Shown: positions 22,210 through 33,467, numbered from the stretch's first letter. The stretch is DNA of 64,000 nucleotides from Excoecaria cochinchinensis (GCA_947683425.1 CANTUQ010000119.1:5853001-5917000), one strand, 5' to 3'. Made by a program: numbers and translations. The notes: generated from the letters alone by a model not told the origin.

Positions 22210-24768
22210 TGTCACACCTCGTTTGCCCCCTAGTAGTATGAGCCATGTTTGTGCATGTGCATTGTGTGAGTTTTGACATGTATTAAGGGCATTTTGGGTA
22301 GAAATGTATATTTTAAGAGTTTTGTTAGCATGTGGGTGCATGTGTGGTGTTAGGGTGTGAATTAGTTGGGTTGCACTTGGGTGTGCTTACTCATATGTTT
22401 GTAGAGTGTGTTCTTGGGGCTGTGTTTGTGTGTGTGGTTGCTCATACCATGGTAGGGTGTGTTTTAGTAGGGTGTTCTTTGTGTGTCCATGATGTATGTT
22501 TGTAGTGTGTGAGTGGTTGATTTCCACCACTAGAGAGATGCCATGTGTCTAGGGTTTGCGTAAGGGTAAGTAAAAGGAGGAAAGGAAAATAGGAAATCAG
22601 ATTTTGCTATCCCTTTTCCCGTTCCTCTCCTCCCTCTACTGCTCTTCTTCCTCTTCTTCACTCTTTAGTTGCCCTAGCTTGGATTCAAGCTCTTGGTAGT
22701 GGGAATTGATCACACCTTGCATTTAATTAGTAAGTTTTCTGCATTTTCCATCTTCTTCTGCCTCTTCTTCATCTTTCTTCTTTATATTTTCTGGGTTTGG
22801 ATCTACGTTAGAGTTTTGTGTTTATGTGTTTTTGTGGTTTGATGTTTAGTTGAGCCTCCTCGTGAGCCAAAGGGCAAAGCGAAGGTTGGATCTAGTGGAA
22901 CTCATTAATTTGGAGCTAAGGATTTCAAGGTTGGGAATTTGTGTTTTATGCATTGTTGGCAATTTATGATTTGGATGAAATTCTGGAAATTTTTGATGTT
23001 CTTGTTGTTTTTACTAGTTATTATGTTATGGGTTTTGATTTCTATTGTTCATGAAACATTGATTGTGAGTTATTGAACCAAATGTGAGATTGATGGAGTT
23101 GTGGTATGAATAGTGATGAGATTGAATGTGTAATTTGATGTTGTTTTTAGAATTCATGAGTAGGACTTGTTTATGGCAAGATTTAATGATGTTTGATTGG
23201 TTTATTTTTTTATAGTTTGAGTGAGTATTTATTGGTTGAAGTGAGAAGTTTTGGGATTTTGGCTTGAATGATGTGGGAATTTGCTCTTGGGTATCGCATC
23301 TGGGCATGGGTCACGGTGGCAACCAATTTGGTTGCGACCGTGAGGCATGCACCAGATGCATTCTGCCGTGAGTTTGGACATGTTACGGTGGAAACCATTT
23401 TGGGTTACCACCGTGAGGTGTCTAGACTTTTGTTTCTGTTTTGGGCAGTGGGTATGTCACGGTGACAACCTAATGGTTTACCACCGTGAGGTACCCCAAA
23501 AGTGCATTCTGTTTTGGGGTCTGGATATGTCACGGTGACAACCTAATGGGTTACCACCGTGAGGTACCTAGACTTGCATTCTGCCGAGATCCTTGGTATG
23601 TCACGGTGACAACCAATCTGGTTACCACCGTGACCTACCCTGTTTTAGTAATAAAATCTTATTTATTTCACATGATTTAGGGATGTTAAATTATTGATTT
23701 TAGCACTCATTGTCACTTATTATGAGCTGTATACTAGTAAGATGGATGATATTTGCATGTACGGATTTATCAAAGTATGTGAATTCTTTGCTTTTTATAA
23801 TTGAACTATGGACGTTAACTGTGTAATTTAGCCTGTGAGTCAACTAAGAGGATAGTTAGGCATGCCTAATAGAGTGTTATAGCTGCAGCCTCAGTTCAGT
23901 TTGGACCCCGATCAGGTCCCGTTTGGTTCCTCGCGAACCCTCGAATGTGTTTGGATCTTGTTTAAGGTCCCTTTATAAAACGTTTTGCAAATGATAAAGT
24001 AAATTAGTTTTCGATTCGTACCCGTAAGGTACTATCTGTAATCGGTTCATACCCGTAAAGTACTGTTTGTTCACTCGTTATCCACTACCTTGAGTTAGCA
24101 GATGCTTTATTGTTTGGATTTGTTTTGCGAATTATGAGAATGTATTATCCGAATATGTTTATTAATGTGATATTATGAAGACAGTTATGTTATATCAAAT
24201 GTATGACTCTATATGTTTGTATGTTCATGCTCTTATCTAATGCGTATTTTTTAGTATGCCATCTGTATGTGTTTTGCTTGACGACCATTGTGAATGGCGA
24301 TCCATTTGATTTGTGTGTTTCCCCACTAAGCGTTTATCGCTTAGCATGGTGTGTTTACCCGTGCAGGTGTGGAAGGAGTTGCCTTGGGAGAGTTGTCGCA
24401 GCCAGGCCAACACAGCTGGGTTATAGTGTAGGGCTTAATTTTGTAGCTTGATGATTCTTTTTGTATAGAACTCTCTTATGTCAATTTTGTAATAGCTTCC
24501 GCATGTGTATAAGTATATTTTTGGACATGTAATTATCTTTTGTACTGGTAGGTTGATCAAACAGTAATGTAATGTTTTCTGCTATATTAATGCATGATCA
24601 GCTTCTTTCCTGAATGGTTTTGTAAAATTTTATTTACCCTGTATTTCGGTATGTATGTTTATGTATGAATGTATGTATATCCTGTTTCTGCGTGGTGGCA
24701 CCCTTGCCCATACGGCATCTCATTCCTTATCGGTTGGGATCGCCTACGTATGAGTAGGGGGTGTTACA
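22210..24768 (+). mobile_element. Solo LTR C, Tekay-like (2.56 kb)
   Basis: It starts TGTCACACC, ends GGGTGTTACA and is flanked by the exact duplication ATGTT (22205-22209 and 24769-24773). It has a CT-rich leader (22610-22670), a GTAAGT donor at 22730, a purine-rich exon (22850-22929), a hairpin array (23308-23633), the perfect palindrome TTAGGCATGCCTAA (23856-23869), GGACCCCGATCAGGTCC (about 23911) and the CTAAGCG/CGCTTAG hairpin (24328-24346). It lacks any internal region. Confidence 0.95.
23308..23633. repeat. Inverted-repeat array (TCACGGTGG type) in solo LTR C
   Basis: Five hairpins at about 23311, 23380, 23457, 23529 and 23600, spaced roughly 72 bp. The arms are the same as in the Athila arrays (TCACGGTGACAACC with GGTTACCACCGTGA). 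The flanking words GAGGTACC and GCATTCTG are also shared with the Athila arrays, although this LTR belongs to another lineage. Confidence 0.95.
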
Positions 24769-25532
24769 ATGTTATCCCAACCCAATCCTAGAGTGCCCAA
24801 TTCTTTGAAAGGATAGGCAAAGGCATTTAGGTTAAATGGTAAAATAATAGTGTAACAAAGAAAAATGCATAGTAAGCTTTTAGCATACCAAATCAGCTCA
24901 ACGGGGCTAGCAACGGAAATTATGCAAATAGGTAGGTAAGAAGTCATTTAAAGTGGTTATCAACGAAATTTTTTTGCCTAAATCATGTCCTAAACTTGCT
25001 TAAGTTGTTATAATGTTTCGAAGGGTGATGAGGAAGGTTCTAACTATTCTAAAATTCCTTCATTCAAAAACTTTCACACACTGGATTTTTTTTCAAGTTT
25101 TTCACAAACAAACCTATAGTGCACAAAAGATAGGAAATTACAAGATATATGACTAATTGAGATTAATTTGCTGCTAAAACTAACAACTACTCTCTTGCTA
25201 AGATCAATTTTTAAGAAATTTTATTCACAACTTAAAGTTCAAAACATTCACAATAGGAATAACTAGAGGCAAGCTAAACTAAGATAGGAAAAATTCAGAC
25301 AACCACAATTAAGTATTCAAACAATTTAAACAAAATAAAATATGCGAATACAAATAGATAAAACATAAAACATGCAAATACATAAAAAAATAAAATAATT
25401 ATTTACATATTAAGCTGTTGGAGTTACTCCTCTTACCCCCCACTTAATACCTTGCTGTCCTCAGCAAGTTAAAAATAATTACAAAACACAGTTAAAATAA
25501 AAATAAAAACAAAAGATAGTATGTCTCCCTGT

Positions 25533-26819
25533 TCAACTCTCTGGAGGTGGTGGAGGTGGGAAATGCACATCAAAGCGTGCAGACAATGAGGACAGTCCCA
25601 ATAGCACCTGATCCATCTGTGACTGAAGCATTGCTGAGATGGAGTCCATACGCTCCATCAGCACGTCGTACTGCTGAGATGATAAATGTGCGGGCTTTGG
25701 TGCTGGAGGTGCTTCTGGATCTTCCTCTTGCTCATGGGGCAAGCCTCCTAGACCTCGCTGAACTCCTTGAAGATACTCTGCGCGAGTAGTCAGTCTGTAA
25801 CCATGTGCAGCCTTCGCGTCATCCACTACGACCTTCATGTTCTTCAGCATCTTCTTATCAATAGTCGCAATGGATGATAGTGGTTTGGGTTTCGTCAGTG
25901 GGTGATGTACACCCTTAGCAATAACTGTTACCAAACCACCAAGTGCAATCTTCTTCACCTTCTTAGGGTGCCATTGCATTTCTTCCAATTTATGCCACAA
26001 ATGAGGTGCCCCATTAATTCTCACACCCCTCACCATAGAAGCTAAAAATAAGGCCTCCGGTAGATTCACTTGCCCAGGTGAGTCCACATGACTCAGAAAA
26101 GAGAGTGAGAAAAATCGATGGATGATCCGCATGGCATGACTGTTAATATGGTGCGCCTTCGACTTGCCCAATACATATGTTGTTGCTGTCACCGAATCTC
26201 GAATTGTCGCCCAGGCATTTTCTTTGTCATAGTCGTCAAAATAATCCGGGGCTAGGGAGGGGAAACCAAGTAGTTCCGCATGCCATGACTGTCAAGATGG
26301 TGTGCCTTCGTCTTGCCCGATACATATGTTGTGCCTGTCACCGAATCTCAAATTATCGCCCAGGCATTTTCTTTGTCATAGTCGTCAAAACAATCCGGGG
26401 CTAGGGAGGGGAAACCAAGTAGTTCTACAAAGTCCACAAAAGTCCTCTCATATTTCGTACCTTCCAAAAAAATGATACTGTCCCAGGATCTTGAGAAGGG
26501 TCGTGGTTGATCCTACATGTTACAGTTGACACAAAATCTCTCGTCAACCCCAGATAAACCTGCTCGTTAATCGCAAAAAGTCGCTCCCACCCAATATTGG
26601 ATATGAGCTGCTGGACTTCATTTTTGATTCCCAGCTTCTCCAACAAATCAAAGTCCAAGTAGCTTGTTGGAATGTATGAGTATTTAGAAAATAAAGCATA
26701 TGCAGTCTTCTTAGCACTTGGAACCCAGGTCGGCACATGGGAAATGTCGACTGAAGGTTGGCTGGTCGGCTGGCTTGTAGAACTCGAGGCTACAGCAGAA
26801 TTCTTTCTCTTCGGGGCCA
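25533..26819 (-). pseudogene. Athila accessory (env-position) ORF, broken
   Basis: This ORF follows pol in the position that Athila elements use for an env-like gene. The first part (26819-26425) starts with a basic Lys/Arg and Ser/Thr-rich stretch and then a conserved region like that of the putative plant transposon protein family. The second part (26192-25533) continues it and ends in a Pro-rich tail (PPPPPPES). A 149-bp tandem duplication between them shifts the frame. No start codon precedes exon 2 in frame; the likely start is made by splicing, with an A at 27652 joined to TG at 26819. No clear signal peptide or transmembrane segment is visible, so an envelope role is not supported by this sequence. 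Confidence 0.7.
26127..26424. repeat. 149-bp tandem duplication
   Basis: CCGCATG(G/C)CATGAC...AACCAAGTAGTT occurs twice with a 149-bp offset (first copy from 26127, second from 26276). The copies differ at about ten sites. The duplication lies inside the accessory ORF, and because 149 is not divisible by three it breaks the frame. Confidence 0.9.
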
Positions 26820-27651
26820 CTACACGAAAATGAAAAACCCAATTCAATGCAATTCTATATGCATCAAACAGCAATGGCTTCAAAATATAGCATCTGTTCA
26901 AGCTCATGCTAACGTATTAAAAACAATCTCCCCATTCCCATTTGAGTTTATAAGAGATGCATCAATTCACGAAGTATGCACGAAAGTTAAATGACATAAA
27001 TAAACACAATTCAACAAAAGTGATGATCAAATTCAACATCTAACCAAGAATAACCATTAGCACAAACTCAATAGAAAGGGTAGGAAAGTTGCAGCTATTG
27101 ACAACGAAGGCAAAAATGATCGATGAGAACAAATAGCACATTTGAACACTATAGCAAATGAATCTCTACATTTCAAATTTGCAAGAAATGGCAAAATCAG
27201 GAAAAGCATTCATTAAGACATTTTATCAAACACTTAGTATGTTGCAATTTAACTGACTAAAATTGAAGCTCACAGATATTAACAACAACCCAAAACTACA
27301 ATTCGATGCATTAAAATGTAGAGCAAACAGTTAAAGCCTAGCAATTCCCATTTTCAACCAAGAAATTGAATAAAATTTACAACTCAAATCACGCACAAAT
27401 ACACATGCCCTAACTTTCCAATCCAACTTCATTAATGGTTTCAACGTCAGAGATGTAAAATTGAGAAGGGAAATAAGAATTGAGAACATCCACAACATGA
27501 ATTCAGAGCATAACGAGAAGAAAATCCTAAGTGGTTATAAAATTGAGACCTCAATAGCATAGCCATGGAAAAGAACATGAACAGGGAAAAAGAAACACAC
27601 AGAGAAAATAAATGAAAAGGAAGAATAAAAAGAAAGAGTATAATTACTTAC
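26820..27651 (-). other. Putative intron before Athila accessory ORF
   Basis: Donor ACAA/GTAAGTAATTA at 27652/27651 and acceptor TTTTTCATTTTCGTGTAG/ at 26820, giving 832 nt. Joining the exons gives the context AACAATGGC, which matches the favoured plant start context and begins the basic N-terminus of the ORF. The 139 nt from the last hairpin to the donor contain no ATG. Tat-2 uses an identical donor word ACAA/GTAAGT before its accessory ORF. Confidence 0.6.
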
Positions 27652-27804
27652 TTGTTATAGGTTCGCAGAAATCAAAGCCTAAAAGAAAGAATTGAAGCGC
27701 GAAATAGCAGAGAATAATGAAATATTCAAGTTTTGAGAGTGAGAGATGTGGTAGGGTGAGAGACAAAACACGAAAAACTGTGATTTTGAAACAAATTTTC
27801 GCGG

Positions 27805-28352
27805 GGGTCACGGTGGTAACCAAATGGTTGCCACCGTGAGGTACCCAAAATTTTCAATCCAGAATTGAACCGCCTCTTGGTCACGGTCACAACCAAAATC
27901 ATTGTCATCGTGACATACTACAAATTCAAAACAGAATTGACATTTCAACAAGTCACGGTGGTAACAAATTTCATTGCCACCGTGACATGTGCAAATTTAA
28001 AAACAGAATGCAACCCACCTTATGTCACCGTGGTAACCAAATCAATCACCACTGTGATATGCGCACACATCAAAATAGAATGCTACTTACTAGTTGGTCA
28101 CGGTGGCAACCAAAACCATTGCCACCGTGACATACCAAATGTGCCAATCCAGAATGTCTTCCTCATCCGGTCATGGTGACAACCAGATACCATGTCACCG
28201 TGACATGTTCACATTCCAGAATCCAGAATGCATTCTCCTCTGGTCATGGTGACAACCAGATACCTTGTCACCGTGACATGTTCACATTCCAGAATCTAGA
28301 ATGCATTCTCCTCTGGTCATGGTGATAACAAAATCCATTGCCACCGTGACCA
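27805..28352. repeat. Internal inverted-repeat array (TCACGGTGG type), Athila
   Basis: Eight hairpins at about 27807, 27880, 27954, 28025, 28098, 28173, 28244 and 28317, spaced roughly 72 bp, between integrase and the accessory ORF. The arms match the Athila LTR arrays, and several units show paired substitutions or decay (TCATGGTGACAACC with CACCGTGA). The array sits just upstream (- strand) of the putative leader exon of the accessory ORF. Confidence 0.95.
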
Positions 28353-28697
28353 CCTGCAAACTTGCAAAAAAATTTCATCAATCACTCAAAACTTTAGTTA
28401 CTAAAACCTTGAAAATTCTCCCATTAACAACATAATTTCATTATGACTACAAACCACACAACTTGAACAAAAATAAATAGGACTAACTACCTAGATAAAA
28501 TAACAATAAACACAAAATAACAAAGTTTGAGAAGAAGTTTTGCATTTAACAAGTCCGCAGCTGGACTTTTAAATACCGTTAAGGATCCGCAAGGTCAACG
28601 ATCGCTAAAGCCCCATCATATGTTGATTCAAAATAAGGCTTCACACGGTGTCCATTTAGCTTGAACTCGTTTTCATCCATCGGGTGCTTCAATGTGA

Positions 28698-30035
28698 TCA
28701 CTCCAAACTGATCAGCTTCACAACTTCATAAGGTCCCTTCCATCGCGATTTTAACTTTCCTGGAACTAACCGTAACTTGCTATCATATAAAAGAACTTTC
28801 ATACTTGAAATGAATTCTTTCCTGACTAATTTCTTATCGTGCCATTTCTTTGTGTTTTCCTTATACTTCTCTGCTTGTTGGTACAACCAATAGCGTATCT
28901 CTTCTAGTTCATTCATCTGGAGAAGTCTCTTCTCACCTGCACTCTTGATATCACAATTTAAAAACTTGGTTGCCCAATAAGCTTTGTGTTCTAATTCGAC
29001 AGGGAGATGACAAGATTTACCAAAAACAAGCTTAAATGGGGATAATCCTATAGATGTTTTGAATGCAGTTCTGTAAGCCCACAAAGCTTCATCCAACCTT
29101 AAATACCAATCCTTTCTAGATGAATTTACAGTCTTTTCTAGGATGGCCTTAAGTTCCTGATTGGACACTTCAACCTGGCCATTAGCTTGAAAATGATAAG
29201 GGGTGGTGACCTTATGTCTAACTCCAAATTTTTTCAATAAAGCCTTGAATTGGTGGTTACAAAAATGTTTACCACCATCACAAATAATCGCTCCAGGGGC
29301 TCCAAATCGGGTGAATATATTCTTTCTCAAGAAATCTAGAACAACTTTGGCATTACAAGTTCTAGTGGCTATGGCTTTTACCCATTTACTCACATAGTCC
29401 ACTGCTACTAAAATATACTCATACCCATAAGAAACCGAAAAAGGCCCCATAAAGTCTATCCCCCACAAATCAAACAGTTCTACCTCAAGCAAATTGGTTA
29501 AAGGCATCTCATATCTCTTAGAAATGTTACCTACTCTTTGGCATCTGTCACAGTTTTTCACAAAGAATTGCACATCTTTAAACATAGTAGGCCAATAAAA
29601 ACCAGAGGATAGAATTTTTGATACCGTTCGATTTGGCCCATGGTGTCCACCAGCTTCCCCGCTATGACATGCCTTGATGATCTCACCCTTCTCCTCATCC
29701 GAGATACACCTCCTCAGCACTTGATCAGCACACAGGCGAAACAAATAAGGGTCATCCCAAATGTAGTGTTTGGCATCCGCTTTCAGCTTCTTCCTTTGCT
29801 GCCATGTGAAGTCCTTTGGCATAAATCCTCCTGCAAGAAAATTAGCCACATTAGCAAACCAAGGAATAGAAAATTCACTTGCAAATAAAGCACAAATATG
29901 TTCATCAGGGAATAAATCTAAAATTTCCCCTTTTTCAATTTGATCGCTCTCCAATCTCGACGAATGATCCGCTATGAAATTTTCTACCCCCTTCTTATCT
30001 TTGATTTCCAGGTCAAACTCTTGCAATAGGAGCAC
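28698..30035 (-). pseudogene. Athila integrase and pol C-terminus
   Basis: About 445 codons continuous with RT/RNase H. The N-terminus still holds the RNase H end (QEFDLEIKDKKGVENFIADH). The zinc-binding HHCC region follows (H-x-GPNRTVSK...CDRCQR), then the DDE core with all three acidic residues visible (WGIDFMGPF, ICDGGKHF, VEVSNQELK). The basic C-terminal region follows the core. The C-terminal end (GKLKSRWKGPYEVVKLISLE) is the usual Athila terminus. Integrase would insert the cDNA. This exon-sized frame is open, but pol carries four stops upstream. Confidence 0.85.
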
Positions 30036-31439
30036 CCATCAAATCAATCTCGGCTTGGATTCCTTCTTGGCAAGTAAATGTCTCAAAGCTGCATGGTCTG
30101 ACCACACCACGATTTTTGTACCCAGCAAATACAGCCTTAACTTCTCAAAAGCATACATGATTACAAAAAACTCTTTCTCAGTGGTGGTGTAATTAACCTG
30201 TGCCCCTGTCAAGGTGTGACTGGCATAATAAATTGCGCAAAATACCTTATTTCATCGTTGTCCAAGCACTGCCCCAACCGCAAAGTCACTAGCATCACAC
30301 GTTAGTTCAAATGGCAAATTCCAATCTGGAGATATAATCACCGGGGCTGAAATGAGCCGTCGTTTCAAAGTATCAAAAGCTAGCATGCACTCACTATCAA
30401 AATCAAAAGGAGCATCTTTCATGAGTAAATTGGACAAGGGTTTAGCAATTTTCGAAAAATCTTTGATAAAACGACGGTAAAACCCTGCATGTCCTAAGAA
30501 ACTCCTAATGCCCTTAACACTAGTCGGGGGTGGTAACTTTTCTATCACCTCTACCTTGGCCTTATCGACCTCTATCCCTTTCTCAGAAATTTTGTGCCCA
30601 AGCACAATGCCTTCTCTCACAATAAAGTGGCATTTTTCCCAATTCAAAACTAAGTTGGTCTTTTCACACCTCCTTAGCACTAAATCGAGATGCTCTAAAC
30701 AACTCTCAAAATCAGCCCCATATATAGTGAAATCGTCCATGAATACCTCCATAAATTTCTCTATGAAGTCATCAAATGTGGCCATCATACACCGTTGAAA
30801 CGTAGCCGGGGTATTACATAATCCGAAAGGCATTCTCCTATAGGCGAATGTGCCATAAGGGCCGGTAAAGGTTGCTTTCTCTTGGTCTTCAGGGGCTATA
30901 GGGATTTGCAAATATCCCGACTACCCATCTAAAAAGCAGTAAAAACTATTCCCTACTAGCCTCGCTAACATTTGGTCAATAAATGGCAAGGGGAACTGGT
31001 CTTTTCTTGTGGCATTGTTTAACCTTCTAAAATCGATGTAGACTCTCTACCCCGTAACAGTACGAGTTGGAATCAATTCATTCAGCTCATTCTTAACCAC
31101 AGTCATCCCCCCCTTCTTAGGCACACACTGCACTGGACTAACCCATTTATTGTCAGAAATAGGATAGATAATACCTGCGTCAAGGAGTTTAAGTACCTCC
31201 TTCTTCACCACTTTTTGCATTGCCGGATTGAGTCTCCTTTGAGGCTGAGCTACCGGCTTACATTCCTCCTCCATCGGAATCCGGTGAGTACAGTAACTTG
31301 GATCAATTCCTTTCAAATTCGACGTGTCCCATCTGATGGCCTTCTTGTGCTTTTTCATCACCTCGAGCAGCATCTTCTCCTCAATACCTGTCAACAAAGA
31401 GGAAATAATCACGGGCTTTTTCTCATTCTCTAAAAACAC
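30036..31439 (-). pseudogene. Athila reverse transcriptase and RNase H
   Basis: In the same frame as the integrase (31439 to 28698 is one frame), interrupted by only four stops near 31046, 30920, 30251 and 30037. RT motifs are clear: PKKGGMTVV, IPIAPEDQEKATF, PFGLCNTPATFQRCM and the active site FMDDFTIYG. RNase H follows (TCDASDFAVGAVLGQ). At least two stops fit CGA to TGA and one fits TGG to TAG. The enzyme would copy genomic RNA and remove the template. Confidence 0.85.
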
Positions 31440-31635
31440 ATATTTTAAATGAGAAGGAAAAGTTCAGAATTTAAATCCCCCTTGTGCGATTATGCTCTTC
31501 TTCCTGTGATTCATCTTCTTCCTCTTCTTTTTCCACGGCTGCTATCACTTCTCCCCTCAACTCTTCTTCCCACTCTTCAACCTCCAACGAATGTATCAAA
31601 CTAACATTCACTGGATCAACTCCCAACACATTTTC

Positions 31636-32241
31636 CTAAACTTCTTGTACACACTCATCCACAGTGTCTACAAAATAGATAGACTCCTCCATTTCAATCG
31701 ACGGATACTTTTGAGCCTCATTCATGTCCACTACCAGCTCTTTATTATTAAACCTTATGGTGACAGTTTGACCATTTACATCGATCAATGCCTTTGCGGT
31801 GTTAAAAAACGGCCTCCCCACAATGAGTGGTACTTTGCGATCCTTTTCCATTTCCATCACCACAAAATCCACAGGGAAAATGAATTTCCCCACTTTCACT
31901 AACAAGTCTTCAATCACCCCTTTTGGTCTCCTCACCAACCTATCTGCAAGTTGGAGTCTCATTCCCGTCTCCTTGAGCTCTCCAAGATTAAGCTTCCTGC
32001 AAATAGAATAAGGCATCAAATTTATGCTAGCACCCAAATCACATAAAGCATTTCCATAAAAATTTTCACCAATTTCACAGGGTAGACTGAATCTACCTGG
32101 ATCCTCCAATTTTTCAGGGATATTGTTCATGATTATAGCACTATAATTTTCTGTGAGCTGCACAGTTCCATGCCCTTCTAATTTCTTTTTATTAGAACAT
32201 AATTCTTTCATGAATTTAGCATAGTTAGGCATGTGAACCAA
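31636..32241 (-). pseudogene. Athila protease region
   Basis: About 200 codons. The protease active site reads CDLGASINLMPYSICRKL, with the usual D-x-G-A/S core, and PLIVGRPFFNTAKALIDV follows as in Athila. The N-terminal part (YAKFMKELCSNKKKL) is the gag-protease junction, interrupted upstream at 32422 by T1. The frame is offset from pol, so a frameshift lies between 31636 and 31439. The protease would cleave the polyprotein. Confidence 0.85.
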
Positions 32242-33002
32242 TGCTTCAGCAAATGGTTAATTTATGTGCAGTTTCTTAAACATCTCTAGAAACCTAGCTA
32301 GTTGCTCATTTTTCTTTTCCTTCCTAGCCACTACAGGAAATGGCAGTCTATTAATATCAAGATCCTCTTCTCTAGGATTCACTAGACTTTTACCCTTATC
32401 ATTTTTAGGACCAACATCTACTGTAACACCCCGAAACCACCATAGTAGAGTGAGCCTTGTGTGCGTGTAAATATGCGTGGTTTATTTTGAGCATGTGTTT
32501 ATTTTTGGTTAAATTAATTTGTTATTATGCTTTAGTTGGGTTGTGTTTTAGTGTGAGTGAGTGTATTAGAGTAGTGTGTGTGTTGTGGGCTATAGTTAGG
32601 TGTGAGTGAGTGTATGGGAGTAGTGTATGATTAAGAGATTAGTCTTGAGTGTAGCTTGAAGGATGGGAGTTAGGTGCAGCTAGTATGTGGCCCAATGGGG
32701 AGTTGCAATGTGGCATAAGAGAGGGAAAAAGAAGGACATCTGTTCTTCCCCTTGTTCTTATCCCGTTTTCTTCTTCTTTTCCTTCTCTTCCCGTTACTTC
32801 TTCATTTTCTTCTTCTTTCTCTTTATTCTTTTGGTAATTATTCTTTTGTTGGAATCGGGTGAGCTGTGGTGAGTTGGGGTAGTTGGAGTTGGTTGGTAAG
32901 TTTATAATTTAGTGTTCTTCCTTCTTCTTTTCTTTGAGTGAGTTTTATACCTAAGTGTATGTCTGAGGTTGAATTCTAGTTTTGCTAGGTTTTGTGGTTC
33001 AG

Positions 33003-33080
33003 AGATTCTGCCTAAGGAGACAAAAGGCAAGGACATCGCGAGTGGTAGTGGAGCTCGAGATTGAGATGCCATATTTGGAG
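33003..33080 (+). other. Conserved purine-rich exon in Tekay-like LTRs
   Basis: A 78-nt segment between GTGGTTCAG/ and GGAG/GTTTGGG. It encodes, without an ATG, a Lys-Gly-Lys-rich tail ending in a stop (KGKDIASGSGARD, then TGA). Equivalents lie at 6962-7040, 22850-22929, 37173-37094 (-), 42563-42640, 50992-51081 and about 15944-15859 (-). All contain a K-G-K-acidic or basic run with varying third codon bases and then a stop. It could be a peptide-coding remnant or a purine-rich splicing enhancer exon. Confidence 0.55.
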
Positions 33081-33467
33081 GTTTGGGAACATTTGTGTAT
33101 TTTGTGCATTTTGTGTATTTTGATGATTTCTGCATTATGATTGGAATTGATGCTATGGATTGTGTGTTTTGGCTTTTATGAGTTATGGGTATTATTTAAT
33201 TTGAGTTGAGAAGCATGGGTTGTGAAGGATGGAGTTAAAATGTGGAAATTTTGCATGTTTTCTTAGAAATTGCTGGTTTCAGAACTTTTGGATTTGATTT
33301 TTTGTTTTGCTTGATTTGATGACAATAATGAGTTCAAAGGGCATGTTTATGTTGTGTATAATGGTTTGAGTGAAGGATTTTACTTAGAAATGAGTTTTGG
33401 AACCAAATGAGTGAGTGGGTGAAAGTGGAGAATGAATTTCTGCAGATTTTGGTGTTGGGAGTGGAAA

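Noticed and set aside
25533..26819. A true retroviral envelope glycoprotein in Athila
   Set aside because: No signal peptide, hydrophobic fusion segment or membrane anchor could be read. The ORF is better described by its position and its plant-specific domain.
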